Shown: one piece after another, positions 1 through 8,240 of the stretch
How the letters are laid out: each line of letters starts with the position of its first letter
How positions within the stretch are numbered: position 1 is the stretch's first letter
Source of the DNA: Hyphomonadaceae bacterium
Lineage (GTDB): Bacteria; Pseudomonadota; Alphaproteobacteria; Caulobacterales; Hyphomonadaceae
Direction of reading: 5' to 3'
Assembly: GCA_028285145.1 (NCBI GenBank)
Contig: JANQQC010000010.1
Span: 1 to 64,000, forward strand
Length of the DNA: 64,000 bases
Made by a program: the position numbers and the translations under genes
Notes under the pieces: generated by a model
Seen by the model: the letters and a program-made list of their open reading frames with translations, nothing else
Told to the model about the DNA's origin: nothing
The model's database searches: none

Positions 1-175
1 ACGGCTTGCGCCGAATATCGCATTCATTCTTTCAGCGAGGCGCAGCGTCGTCTCCGCACGGGCTCTTCATACTAACCGGACGCGGAAACGCGGGCCGGGT
101 AAGCGCACATGCTCAATTGCAAAGGAGAAAACACCCTGAGCCACGAGCGGCAGAAGGTAGATACCGAAGCAGAGT

Positions 176-649
176 CTAAGCCGCGCGAACCTTCACGGTC
201 GTGCTATCAGTCCCATCAACGATCACGGCATCGCCAGCGTTGAAGTTCGCGCCATCAACGCCTTCCGCGCTCCATTCGGTATCGCCGATACGCACCCGCC
301 CCATGCCGGCCGAGAAGTCTGCCGCGACTTCACCACGACGACCGATCAGGCTGTCCATGCGCTTGTTCAACGTTGGGTGCTCGTTTGCCACGTGCCGTAG
401 GCCCGCAAAAACCGTTCGTCCCAGCGCGACAAGCGCGACTGACACGGCAAAGAACAGAACGAGCTGGATCTGCCAGTCTTCGGAAAGCCCCGGAACGAAG
501 GCAGAGAAAGCCGCCGTGACGAAGGCCGCAACTGAGACCCAGAGCAGGTCAAACGTGCCGACTGCCATCTCGAAGCCAAGAAGGATGAGAGCAATCGCAA
601 GCCAGTGCCACGCTGAAAGCGGGGTCAGCAGATCAACAAGCACACCCAT
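176..649 (-). CDS. NfeD family membrane protein
   Basis: This 157-residue protein has about three hydrophobic segments (near residues 14-53 and 62-83) followed by a soluble, beta-rich tail of about 60 residues. That is the layout of short NfeD proteins, whose tail forms an OB fold. NfeD proteins work with SPFH/stomatin proteins in membrane microdomains. The SPFH gene lies 9 bases upstream on the same strand, which supports the call. An AGGAG ribosome binding site sits before the ATG. The molecular function of the family is not settled. Confidence 0.88.
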   Translation of the reverse strand: MGVLVDLLTPLSAWHWLAIALILLGFEMAVGTFDLLWVSVAAFVTAAFSAFVPGLSEDWQIQLVLFFAVSVALVALGRTVFAGLRHVANEHPTLNKRMDSLIGRRGEVAADFSAGMGRVRIGDTEWSAEGVDGANFNAGDAVIVDGTDSTTVKVRAA

Positions 650-658
650 GACGGTCTC

Positions 659-1576
659 CTATTCGCGGCTCTTCTTGGCGGCATCTGTAAGGCCCTTCAC
701 GCCTTCAATGGTGCCGATGATAGAAGAGAATTCCGCCGGGATGATGACGGTTTTCTGCTGGTCAGACATGGCCAGCTTTTCAAAGGCCGTCACATATTGC
801 TGACCAAGGAAGTAGTTGATCGCGTTGACATCCCCACGGGCAATCGCTTCGGAGACCATCGCGGTGGCTTTCGCTTCTGCTTCCGCCTCACGTTCCCGCG
901 CCTCAGCATCGCGGAAAGCGGCCTCGCGGCGGCCCTCAGCTTCAAGAATCTGGGACTGCTTCAAGCCTTCCGCCTTGAGGATGGCGGACTGCTTGTCACC
1001 TTCTGCCGTCAGGATTTCGGCCCGTTTCAGGCGCTCCGCCTTCATTTGCCGGGCCATCGCCTCGGTGATGTCGGCCGGCGGAGACAGGTCGGCGATCTCG
1101 ATCCGGGTGACCTTCACGCCCCACGGATTGGTGGCCGCATCAATCACGGCGAGCAGCCGGGCGTTGATGTCGTCACGATTGGACAGGACCTCGTCGAGAT
1201 CCATGGAGCCGACCACGGTCCGGATATTGGTCAGGGAAAGATTCTGAATGGCGTGATGAAGATTGTTTACCTCATAGGCGGCGGCCACAGGGTCGATCAC
1301 CTGAATGAACACCACCGCGTCACACGACACCATGGCGTTGTCTTTTGTGATGACTTCCTGCTGGGGAACGTCGAGGACGGTCTCCATCATGTTCATTTTC
1401 CGCCCGATGCGGTCGAAAACAGGAATGATGACGCTCATGCCAGGGTTTAGCGTGCGCGTGTAACGCCCAAAGCGCTCGACCGTCCAGGAAAAGCCCTGCG
1501 GCACGAACTTGAACGACGAAAACAGGAAGACAAGCGCGACGACAAAGATGACAATCGCAACAAAAGCTGCATCCAA
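659..1576 (-). CDS. SPFH/band 7 (stomatin-like, QmcA-type) membrane protein
   Basis: The 305-residue protein begins with one membrane anchor (about residues 3-22). A band 7/SPFH domain runs to about residue 200, followed by an Ala/Glu-rich coiled coil with repeated A-E-G and E-A units. The length and layout match bacterial QmcA/stomatin homologues, which form oligomers at the inner membrane and are linked to membrane protein quality control. A GAGGAGG site precedes the start. It is cotranscribed with the NfeD gene downstream, the usual pairing. I infer a structural role rather than an enzyme activity. Confidence 0.93.
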   Translation of the reverse strand: MDAAFVAIVIFVVALVFLFSSFKFVPQGFSWTVERFGRYTRTLNPGMSVIIPVFDRIGRKMNMMETVLDVPQQEVITKDNAMVSCDAVVFIQVIDPVAAAYEVNNLHHAIQNLSLTNIRTVVGSMDLDEVLSNRDDINARLLAVIDAATNPWGVKVTRIEIADLSPPADITEAMARQMKAERLKRAEILTAEGDKQSAILKAEGLKQSQILEAEGRREAAFRDAEAREREAEAEAKATAMVSEAIARGDVNAINYFLGQQYVTAFEKLAMSDQQKTVIIPAEFSSIIGTIEGVKGLTDAAKKSRE

Positions 1577-1635
1577 AACGGGTTCCTCCTCAAACTGATA
1601 TACAGTTCACGTGGGAAGCGATTTGCCGTTTTTCA

Positions 1636-1670
1636 ATAAAAAACGACGCGCCGAAACCCGACGCGTCGTT
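1636..1670 (-). terminator. Rho-independent terminator of the peroxiredoxin gene
   Basis: Two 9-base arms, AACGACGCG at 1642-1650 and CGCGTCGTT at 1662-1670, enclose an 11-base loop. On the minus strand the hairpin is followed by six T residues (A-run at 1638-1643). It lies about 50 bases after the peroxiredoxin stop and before the SPFH gene, so it should insulate the two. Confidence 0.85.
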
Positions 1671-1720
1671 GTTTACCGTAATCATCCTTACGGGTGGTGA
1701 AGATAAAAGGAGAGAGGTGC

Positions 1721-2203
1721 TTAAAGCTGATTAAGCATATAATCGGCGCTGGACACCTCGAAATTTCCGCCCTCTTCGACGTTCAATTCCTTAACCACCT
1801 TGTCCTCGACAATCATGGAGTAACGCTGGGACCGCTTGCCCATTCCGAAGCCACTGGCATCCATTTCAAGTCCAATCGCAGCAGCGAAGGTGCCATTGCC
1901 ATCGGCCAGCATGCGGACTTTGTCACCAGCGCCGCTCGAGCCGCCCCAGGCGTCCATGACAAAGACATCGTTGACGGAGGTGCAAACGATATCCTCGACG
2001 CCCTTGGCCTGCAGCTCATCCTTCTTATCGACAAAGCCAGGCAGGTGCTTCGCAGAACATGTCGGCGTGTAGGCACCAGGAACTGCAAAAAGCGCAACCT
2101 TCTTCCCGGCGAAAACATCATCGGTCGAGCGCGGGGCCGGCCCATCGCCCGTCATTTCCATGAAAGTCGCCTCTGGAAGCGTGTCACCCACTTTGATTGT
2201 CAT
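1721..2203 (-). CDS. Peroxiredoxin, Prx5/AhpE-like (glutaredoxin-type)
   Basis: This 160-residue thiol peroxidase reduces hydrogen peroxide and organic hydroperoxides. The peroxidatic motif P-G-A-Y-T-P-T-C places the active cysteine at about residue 49, and a second cysteine lies near residue 75. The Prx5 family usually draws electrons from glutaredoxin or thioredoxin. The frame is open well upstream, but the ATG at 2203 follows an AGGAG site and gives the usual family length. The gene is monocistronic, with a terminator downstream and the divergent AlgH gene upstream. It probably acts in the cytoplasm. Confidence 0.95.
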   Translation of the reverse strand: MTIKVGDTLPEATFMEMTGDGPAPRSTDDVFAGKKVALFAVPGAYTPTCSAKHLPGFVDKKDELQAKGVEDIVCTSVNDVFVMDAWGGSSGAGDKVRMLADGNGTFAAAIGLEMDASGFGMGKRSQRYSMIVEDKVVKELNVEEGGNFEVSSADYMLNQL

Positions 2204-2321
2204 TGTCAGTCTCCTATTGCTGATGCGCACATAGGACACGGTTTCGGCACGATCAACTTCCATGACAAGGCTTGCGCCCGGCGCGCGCTTGGCCAAGTCT
2301 CTTTTTGAAGGAACCAGACCG

Positions 2322-2885
2322 ATGACAACCGACCTCACAGGAAAGCTGCTAATCGCGATGCCGAGCATCGGTGACACGCGCTTTTGCCGTTCGGTGATCC
2401 TCGTCTGCGCGCATGCCGAAGAGTATGCGATGGGGCTCGTGCTGAATAAGCCGATCGAAGATCTCTCCCTCGCCCGCCTGATGAGCCAGCTCGATGTGCC
2501 GATGGAGCAGAACCGGGCCGACGACATGTTTGTCCTAGATGGCGGTCCTGTCGGCGAGGATCGCGGTTTCGTCCTGCACAGCGACGATTTCCTGTGCGAT
2601 GGGGCCACAATGGATGTCACAGATGGCGTCTGCATGACCGCAACCCGCGATGCCCTGCATGCCGTGGCCTCAGATACCCCGCCCAATCAGGCAGTCATGG
2701 CGCTCGGCTATTCCGGCTGGGGCCCGGGCCAGCTTGAACTCGAGCTTGCGGAGAATGCCTGGATTGTCGGCGCGCCGGATCATTCCATCCTGTTCGGCGA
2801 CGGGCATGAAGAAAAGTGGGGCCGCGCGCTCCAGATTATCGGCGTCGATTCCGGTCGGCTTCAGGCGATGTCGGGCCGGGCCTGA
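2322..2885 (+). CDS. YqgE/AlgH family protein (DUF179)
   Basis: The 187-residue product starts with the L-x-G-K-L-L-I-A-M-P segment and carries the G-L-V-L-N-K-P motif near residue 45, both typical of YqgE/AlgH. Its biochemical role is unknown; the Pseudomonas name reflects an alginate phenotype. I chose the ATG at 2322 because GAAGGA precedes it and the protein then begins as family members do. The 3' end overlaps the convergent EAL gene by 25 bases, so transcription of one strand may affect the other. Confidence 0.93.
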   Translation: MTTDLTGKLLIAMPSIGDTRFCRSVILVCAHAEEYAMGLVLNKPIEDLSLARLMSQLDVPMEQNRADDMFVLDGGPVGEDRGFVLHSDDFLCDGATMDVTDGVCMTATRDALHAVASDTPPNQAVMALGYSGWGPGQLELELAENAWIVGAPDHSILFGDGHEEKWGRALQIIGVDSGRLQAMSGRA

Positions 2886-3898
2886 CCTTTGAGAAAAGTA
2901 GACGCCGCATCACGCTTCATCGGGCGGGCAAACGCGAAGCCTTGCGCATAGTCGAAGCCCAGCGCCCGCAGCTTTGCAGCGTCGGCCCGTGACTCAACCC
3001 CTTCCGCCGTTGACGTCATGCCGAGCCGGCGCGCAAGCAGCGTGATCGCCTCAAGGATCGTGTCGGTTCTCGTCTCGCCGAGCCGGCGGGTCAGATCGGG
3101 ATCGATTTTCAGGCCATCAGCGGGAATATCCGCGAGCCAGGCAAAAGAGGAGTGCCCAGAGCCAAAGTCGTCCAGAATAACGCCAGCGCCAGCCGCCTTG
3201 ATCTGCAGCGCAACCTCTCGGGCGGCACTTGCATCGCGAAGCGCAGCTTGTTCGGTCAGCTCGATCTTCAGCACGCCATGCGGCAGCCTGTGTCCCTGAA
3301 CAAGGGCCTCCACCAGATCAGGCACGCCCCCTTGCGCAAGATCGCGCCCGGTCAGGTTCACCTGCACGAACAAACGCGAATGGGCAGGATCGCGATGCCA
3401 GTCCGATAGCGTCTCTGCCGCCTGGATCAGCATGTTCGAGGCAAGCGCGGCATCTTCCAGCCTGTCGCCATGCGCGACACCCTCTCCCGACCACCGGGCA
3501 AGCGCTTCGAACCCGACCACCCGGCCGTCGGACAGATCAATGATCGGCTGGTAGACGGGCTCCAGATCCGGGCCCGGCTCATTCCGGTCCGCCTCGTCGG
3601 CTTCATCCTGTACGAGGAAACCTGCCGCCTGTCCGGGTTCGGTGAACGTACCGACCAGTTTCACCCGGCGGCCATTGGATAAGGTCAGCTGGCAGTTCAC
3701 GCGGCCCGCATCGGCTTCGAGCGCGCGGGACAGGCGCCCGCGGCTGATGCCTTCCAGAAGCACGGAGACGCCGCTGAGCGACCAGTCGCCCGCCAGATCA
3801 CGATAGGCCGCGTCTTTCGTATTGATGCGCAAACGACCTCCCTGGGCGTCCCAACGCCAGGTCGCATCAAGGGAGTCTGTGGAGGAACGACTAGTCAT
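2861..3898 (-). CDS. EAL-domain cyclic-di-GMP phosphodiesterase
   Basis: The 345-residue protein has an N-terminal domain of about 110 residues, possibly PAS-like, then an EAL domain (about 112-335). The residues needed for c-di-GMP hydrolysis are present: E131 in the EAL motif, N181, E213, D243-D244 in DDFG, K264, E299 and Q319. It should therefore degrade c-di-GMP rather than only bind it. There is no GGDEF domain and no membrane segment. The gene starts 9 bases after the acetyltransferase stop, so it may be the last gene of the oxidase/thrC transcript. Confidence 0.93.
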   Translation of the reverse strand: MTSRSSTDSLDATWRWDAQGGRLRINTKDAAYRDLAGDWSLSGVSVLLEGISRGRLSRALEADAGRVNCQLTLSNGRRVKLVGTFTEPGQAAGFLVQDEADEADRNEPGPDLEPVYQPIIDLSDGRVVGFEALARWSGEGVAHGDRLEDAALASNMLIQAAETLSDWHRDPAHSRLFVQVNLTGRDLAQGGVPDLVEALVQGHRLPHGVLKIELTEQAALRDASAAREVALQIKAAGAGVILDDFGSGHSSFAWLADIPADGLKIDPDLTRRLGETRTDTILEAITLLARRLGMTSTAEGVESRADAAKLRALGFDYAQGFAFARPMKRDAASTFLKGQARPDIA

Positions 3899-3907
3899 CT
3901 CAGTGAC

Positions 3908-4480
3908 CTAGCTTGGCAAATCGGCCCTGACGAGCCCCAAGATCACATGATCGCGTCGCCGGCCTCCAATCTCAAGAAAAGACCGGGCAAAGCCTTCCTG
4001 CTGAAAGCCGACCCGCTGAAGTACCGCGAGCGACTTGTCATTTTCCGGCAAAACACCCGCTTCGAGTCGCTGAAGGTTCAGGTCCTCAAACGCCCATTGG
4101 CAGAGCTTTCCCAGCGCTTCGGTCATCAGGCCCTGACCAATATGCGACGCGCCCAACCAGTATCCGACACTGGCGGACCGGACCGATCCGTAGCGGACGC
4201 CGTTCAGCGCAACACCGCCGACAAGCTGCCCGCCGCGACGGGCCCAGGCGAGAAAGACATGGGCCGTCCCAGCGCGCTGGGTTTCCCTCCACGCCTTCAG
4301 GCGTCGTCGCCAGTCCTCGCGGCTGAGCGCATCAACCGGCCAGGCCGGCTCAAACGGCTCGAGATGGTCACGGCTATCCTGTCGCAAACGGGACCAGGCG
4401 GCGTAGTCTCGCGACCGGGGATATCGCAAGATCAACCGGTCCGTCTCCAGGGTCATGTCGAAGAACGGCGCTCCAATCAC
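3908..4480 (-). CDS. GNAT acetyltransferase, RimJ/RimL type
   Basis: The 190-residue protein opens with the L-E-T-D-R-L-I-L-R segment typical of RimJ/RimL N-acetyltransferases. Further on it has the G-Y-W-L-G...G-Q-G-L-M-T-E-A acetyl-CoA binding loop (about residues 103-120). Members acetylate ribosomal protein N termini or small amines; the substrate here cannot be read from sequence. The ATG overlaps the threonine synthase stop as ATGA, so the two genes are probably translationally coupled. A second possible start is the Met at residue 9. Confidence 0.9.
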   Translation of the reverse strand: MIGAPFFDMTLETDRLILRYPRSRDYAAWSRLRQDSRDHLEPFEPAWPVDALSREDWRRRLKAWRETQRAGTAHVFLAWARRGGQLVGGVALNGVRYGSVRSASVGYWLGASHIGQGLMTEALGKLCQWAFEDLNLQRLEAGVLPENDKSLAVLQRVGFQQEGFARSFLEIGGRRRDHVILGLVRADLPS

Positions 4481-5868
4481 CGGGCGGACGCGGCAAGCGT
4501 CGCAATCGCCTCACGAACAGCCAGCGGTTCTGCCGGGATTGTGTGGAAGACTTCCGCGTTGCCATCAATGTCAGCGACCCGGCGCGGCAGATCCGGCGCG
4601 AAGCCGACCGCCTGCTCGATGATTTCGGGGAACTTGGCAGCGTGGGCGGTGGCCAGCACAACTGTCGCAGCGTCAGTCTCCGGGGCCTCGCGCGCAGCAA
4701 AAGTCCCAACAGCCGTATGCGGACAGATCAGCCAGCCTGTCTCGTCCTGGAAGCGGGCGATCTCTGCCAGAATGTCATCGCTCGTTACTGAAGCCGCGGA
4801 GAAGCCCATACAGCCGAGCGGCCCACGCGCGGTCTCTGGCAGGGTCGTCTCCCCGGCCTGCGCAAAGGCGGCGTAAACGTCTCGGACCACGCTATCGTTT
4901 CGGCCCGCGGCCTCGAACAGCAGCCGCTCAAAGTTACTCGGGACCGTGATGTCCATGGCCGGGCTCGGCGTTGCGACGGCTGGTGTGCGCCGCATGACGC
5001 CGTCAGCCAGCAGCTCCGCGAGTGCCTTGTTCTGGTTCACTGCGCACAGGACTTCAAATCCGCCGCCCAACAGGCCGCAGCGCGCCGCGACATAGCCGGC
5101 AAACGCGTCGCCCATATTACCACTCGGCACGACAAAGCGGATCGGCGTCGACGGGCCCAGCGCGGCCTGCGCCGTAGCGTAGTAGACAGATTGCGCAGCA
5201 ATCCGCATCCAGTTGATCGAGTTGACGCCCGACAGGCCGACTTCAGCGGTGAAGCCCTTGTCGGCGAACATGTCCTTCACGATGGCCTGACAGTCATCGA
5301 AATCGCCATGCAAAGCGAGATTCTGAACGTTACTGGCCCCTGTCGTGGTCATGAAGAGACGCTGCACCGGCGCGATGCGCTCATGCGGGTGCAGGATTGT
5401 CATTGAGACACTGGACAACCCTGCAAACGCCGCTGCTGCTGCTCCGCCGGTATCGCCACTCGTTGCACAGACCACGCTGAGATGCGCATTTTTGGCCGTC
5501 AGCGCATGATCGTAGAGCTGGCCGATCAACTGCATCGCCACGTCCTTGAAGGCCAGCGTGGGGCCGTGATGCAGCTCCATCAGCCATGCATTCGTGCCCG
5601 TCTGCACAAGCGGCGCGACAGCCGGATGCGAAAAGCTGGCATAGGCGCGCTCGCACATGGCGCGGACATCGTCCGCCCCAATCGAGGCGCCCGCCATGGC
5701 GGAGATGACGCGAGTGGCGACATCGACATAGGGCTCGTTCGGCACAGCCGGCGCAATCTGAGGCCACTCCTCTGGCACATAGAGGCCGCCATCCGGCGCG
5801 AGGCCGTTCAGGCATGCGGTTACGAAATCGACCGGGTCCGCCTGACCCCGTGTTGAGACGTATTTCAC
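4477..5868 (-). CDS. thrC: Threonine synthase
   Basis: Threonine synthase converts O-phosphohomoserine to threonine with PLP. The 463-residue product begins K-Y-V-S-T-R-G, the family N terminus. It carries the PLP lysine in L-A-F-K-D (about residue 108) and the S-G-D-T-G-G phosphate-binding turn. The frame is open further upstream, but the GTG at 5868 gives the conserved N terminus, follows a GGGAG site and overlaps the SURF1 stop as GTGA. The link of SURF1 to thrC is a known alphaproteobacterial gene order. A 4-base overlap joins it to the acetyltransferase. Confidence 0.96.
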   Translation of the reverse strand: MKYVSTRGQADPVDFVTACLNGLAPDGGLYVPEEWPQIAPAVPNEPYVDVATRVISAMAGASIGADDVRAMCERAYASFSHPAVAPLVQTGTNAWLMELHHGPTLAFKDVAMQLIGQLYDHALTAKNAHLSVVCATSGDTGGAAAAAFAGLSSVSMTILHPHERIAPVQRLFMTTTGASNVQNLALHGDFDDCQAIVKDMFADKGFTAEVGLSGVNSINWMRIAAQSVYYATAQAALGPSTPIRFVVPSGNMGDAFAGYVAARCGLLGGGFEVLCAVNQNKALAELLADGVMRRTPAVATPSPAMDITVPSNFERLLFEAAGRNDSVVRDVYAAFAQAGETTLPETARGPLGCMGFSAASVTSDDILAEIARFQDETGWLICPHTAVGTFAAREAPETDAATVVLATAHAAKFPEIIEQAVGFAPDLPRRVADIDGNAEVFHTIPAEPLAVREAIATLAASAR

Positions 5869-6560
5869 GCGCGTCTCCCGAAACTGAGCCGTCCACGCGA
5901 GGCGTGGAAAACGAGATAGACCCCGAGCAGTGCCACCGCGAGGCCCCACCAGGTCAGCGCATAACCAAAGTGGCGCTGAGGGGGCAGCGGATCGATGGGC
6001 TTTGGAGACGCGTAAGGATTGGTTGCCTGACGCGTCTGGCTGACATCCTCACCGTTCGTCACCGTCAGCGTTACCGGCTCCACAACACGGACACGCTCCA
6101 CCTGATACCCGAAAGCCGCCAGAAGCGCGGGCCCGTCCCAAGCATACCAAATGCCGTCTTCGGGCCGGTTTTTCTGTCCGAAGCGCGGCGCATGGGATGG
6201 CCGCTCGAAGACAGCGCTTTCACGCTCTACCGTCCCAAGGCCCGCGATGGGCAGATCGATGGGTTGCGGGCCACCGACGGCGTCCCAGAGCAGGAGAACA
6301 GGCTCCCCCTGCCCGTTGATGCGGCCCGGCACATATCGCCGCCAAAGGCCTTCACCATCCATCAGGCCGTAAACATTCTGCGCGGTGGACGGCTTTGCGG
6401 CCTCAACTGAAACGCTGACCAACTGCGTCTCGATCAGCGGCACACCTTCCTGCCCCAGCTTCTCAGAATACCGATCGTACTGCCAGTTGCCGAGCCATAT
6501 CAGGATCACGAGCGACGCCAGCGTGAAGACCGACATCACCGGATAAGGACGAAAGCTCAT
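5865..6560 (-). CDS. SURF1 family cytochrome oxidase assembly protein
   Basis: This 231-residue inner-membrane protein has one membrane segment near each end (about 11-26 and 200-220) and a large periplasmic region between them, the SURF1 layout. Conserved stretches include the N-W-Q segment after the first helix and the G-Y-A-x-T-W-W-G motif at the second. Bacterial SURF1 helps place heme a into oxidase subunit I. It follows the subunit III gene on the same strand. The DUF983 gene often found at this point in related genomes is absent. Confidence 0.93.
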   Translation of the reverse strand: MSFRPYPVMSVFTLASLVILIWLGNWQYDRYSEKLGQEGVPLIETQLVSVSVEAAKPSTAQNVYGLMDGEGLWRRYVPGRINGQGEPVLLLWDAVGGPQPIDLPIAGLGTVERESAVFERPSHAPRFGQKNRPEDGIWYAWDGPALLAAFGYQVERVRVVEPVTLTVTNGEDVSQTRQATNPYASPKPIDPLPPQRHFGYALTWWGLAVALLGVYLVFHASRGRLSFGRRA

Positions 6561-6585
6561 GACATGGCCGGTGCCGTTGGAGGCG

Positions 6586-7458
6586 TCAGTGACCCAGGAT
6601 CAGGTGCGGCGCCACATAAACGAAGGCGAACAGGAACAACCAGACGACATCCACGAAGTGCCAATACCAGGCCGCGAATTCAAAGCCGAGATGCTTCTCC
6701 GCCGACATGCCGCCCGCCATCAGACGGATCAGGCAAACGATGAGGAAGATTGTCCCGATGACCACGTGCGCACCATGGAAGCCAGTCGCCATGAAGAAGG
6801 CCGAGCCATAAAGCGTGCCGTCATACGAGAAACCGGCAATCGTGTATTCGTAGGCCTGAACCATGCTGAAGAGCAGGCCAAGGACGATGGTACAGGCAAG
6901 CATGAAGGTCGCTTCGCCGCGCTTGTTATGCTGGAGCGCGTGGTGCGCTGCGGTCACGGTCGTCCCGGATAGAAGCAGGATCAGCGTGTTTACCAGCGGC
7001 AGATGGAAGGGATCGAATGTCTCAACGCCCGTCGGCGGCCAGTCCTGGAAACGCGCGAGGCTATCTGCGAAAATTGGGTTTGCTGCATCCCACGTGCCGC
7101 CAACGCGCGCATCGGAGAAGATGGCGAATTCAAAGAAGCCCCAGAACCACGCCACGAAGAACATGACTTCCGAGACAATAAACAGGATCATCCCGTAGCG
7201 CAGACCAATCGAGACGACAGGTGTGTGATCACCGATCTTGCCTTCGCGGATGACTTCACGCCACCAGCCGACCATCGTCCAGATGACCATTCCGAAGCCA
7301 ACGGCCATCAACCACCAGGTTCCTTCGGGCATTCCGAAGAGGCCCTTCATGTAGGTGACGCCGCCAATTGCCAGCGTGGTGATCGCCAGGGAACCGATCA
7401 ACGGCCACGGCGATGGGTTCACCAGATGATAGTCGTGTCTCACTTCGCCGTGCGCCAT
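6586..7458 (-). CDS. ctaE: Cytochrome c oxidase subunit III
   Basis: The 290-residue protein has about seven membrane helices. It shows typical subunit III stretches: H-D-Y-H-L-V-x-P-S-P-W-P at the N terminus, W-W-R-E-V-I-R-E near residue 66, and the L-L-S-G-T-T-V-T-A-A-H-H segment. It is a core subunit of the aa3-type oxidase, without metal centres, that stabilises subunit I. It lies between ctaG and SURF1 in the oxidase operon. Confidence 0.98.
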   Translation of the reverse strand: MAHGEVRHDYHLVNPSPWPLIGSLAITTLAIGGVTYMKGLFGMPEGTWWLMAVGFGMVIWTMVGWWREVIREGKIGDHTPVVSIGLRYGMILFIVSEVMFFVAWFWGFFEFAIFSDARVGGTWDAANPIFADSLARFQDWPPTGVETFDPFHLPLVNTLILLLSGTTVTAAHHALQHNKRGEATFMLACTIVLGLLFSMVQAYEYTIAGFSYDGTLYGSAFFMATGFHGAHVVIGTIFLIVCLIRLMAGGMSAEKHLGFEFAAWYWHFVDVVWLFLFAFVYVAPHLILGH

Positions 7459-7506
7459 GGCGGGAATCCCTCGTGAAAAATCTTTGCCGCTGTTTAGCGT
7501 GCGGCG

Positions 7507-8073
7507 TTACTGAACTGCAACCACTGGATTAAGCGCAGCTGAATTCGCCGCACCTTTCCAATCCGCGCTTTGGAAGAACGTGTAGGAGAGCGTGATGGTC
7601 GAAAGGCTATTCAGACCACGCTTTTCGTCGAGGTCCGGAGACACGAAGAACACTACTGGGAGCTTCTTGGTTTCACCTGCGCCGATGATGCGCTCTTCAA
7701 AGCAAAAGCACTCCAACTTGTTAAAGTAGATCCCGGCTTCATGCGGGGTCACATTGTAGCTGGCGATCACGTTGACCGGCTCGTCGGACGTGTTCGTCAC
7801 CTCGTAGAATGCCAGGCCATGCTCTCCGAGCCGGATCGGATGTTGCGGCTGAAGCGGGCGGAAAAGAAGCGGCGCTTCCGCCACGTTAGCGTCAAAGCGA
7901 ATGTCCACTTCACGCTCCAGAACATGGCTTGGGGCTTCCGTCGCCACGCGGGTCGTCCCGCCAAAGCCAGTCACACGGCAGAACGTGTCGTAGATCGGGT
8001 CGGCCGCAAAGGCGAGCCCGAGCATGCTCATCGTGAAGGCCACAAGAACGGCGGCTAATTGTCGGCGTGCCAA
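7507..8073 (-). CDS. ctaG: Cytochrome c oxidase assembly protein CtaG (Cox11)
   Basis: This 188-residue copper chaperone delivers Cu(B) to oxidase subunit I. It has one N-terminal membrane helix (about 5-22) and a periplasmic domain with the E-C-F-C-F motif whose cysteines bind copper. The reading frame is open far upstream, but the family N terminus fits a TTG start at 8073, preceded by GGAG at good spacing. That start lies 19 bases inside the end of the small coxF gene, so the two are likely translationally coupled. Confidence 0.93.
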   Translation of the reverse strand: MARRQLAAVLVAFTMSMLGLAFAADPIYDTFCRVTGFGGTTRVATEAPSHVLEREVDIRFDANVAEAPLLFRPLQPQHPIRLGEHGLAFYEVTNTSDEPVNVIASYNVTPHEAGIYFNKLECFCFEERIIGAGETKKLPVVFFVSPDLDEKRGLNSLSTITLSYTFFQSADWKGAANSAALNPVVAVQ

Positions 8074-8240
8074 TAGAACTCCTGCCCCGGACCCATTCCG
8101 GTCTGACTTAAACGAACAACGGTTGTCGCACCCACCAGGAACACGAAGCCGAAAAGCGCGAGCGCGAGCCAGAGGTTGCGGCGTTTGCGGGCCGCCAGCT
8201 CTTCGGGCGTCATCTGCTGACCTGGAGTAGGCTTGCTCAT
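8055..8240 (-). CDS. Small CoxF-like membrane protein of the oxidase operon
   Basis: The product is only 61 residues, with a charged N-terminal third containing M-T-P-E-E-L-A-A-R-K-R-R-N, then one membrane helix (about 23-42), then a short tail with an F-Y-W-H motif. Small proteins of this type sit between ctaB and ctaG in many alphaproteobacterial oxidase operons and are called CoxF or hypothetical protein. The start overlaps the ctaB stop as ATGA, and the end overlaps ctaG. Coupling on both sides supports a real gene with a role in oxidase biogenesis. Confidence 0.82.
   Translation of the reverse strand: MSKPTPGQQMTPEELAARKRRNLWLALALFGFVFLVGATTVVRLSQTGMGPGQEFYWHADN

Noticed and set aside
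109-240. A short plus-strand frame from ATG 109 with AAAGGAG nearby
   Set aside because: It runs about 43 codons into the antisense of nfeD, the AAAGGAG lies inside the frame, not ahead of it, and the product has no domain-like pattern.
3947-4876. Long plus-strand open frame opposite the acetyltransferase and threonine synthase
   Set aside because: Its protein has no recognisable motif, and both minus-strand genes are well supported by catalytic motifs and overlap structure.
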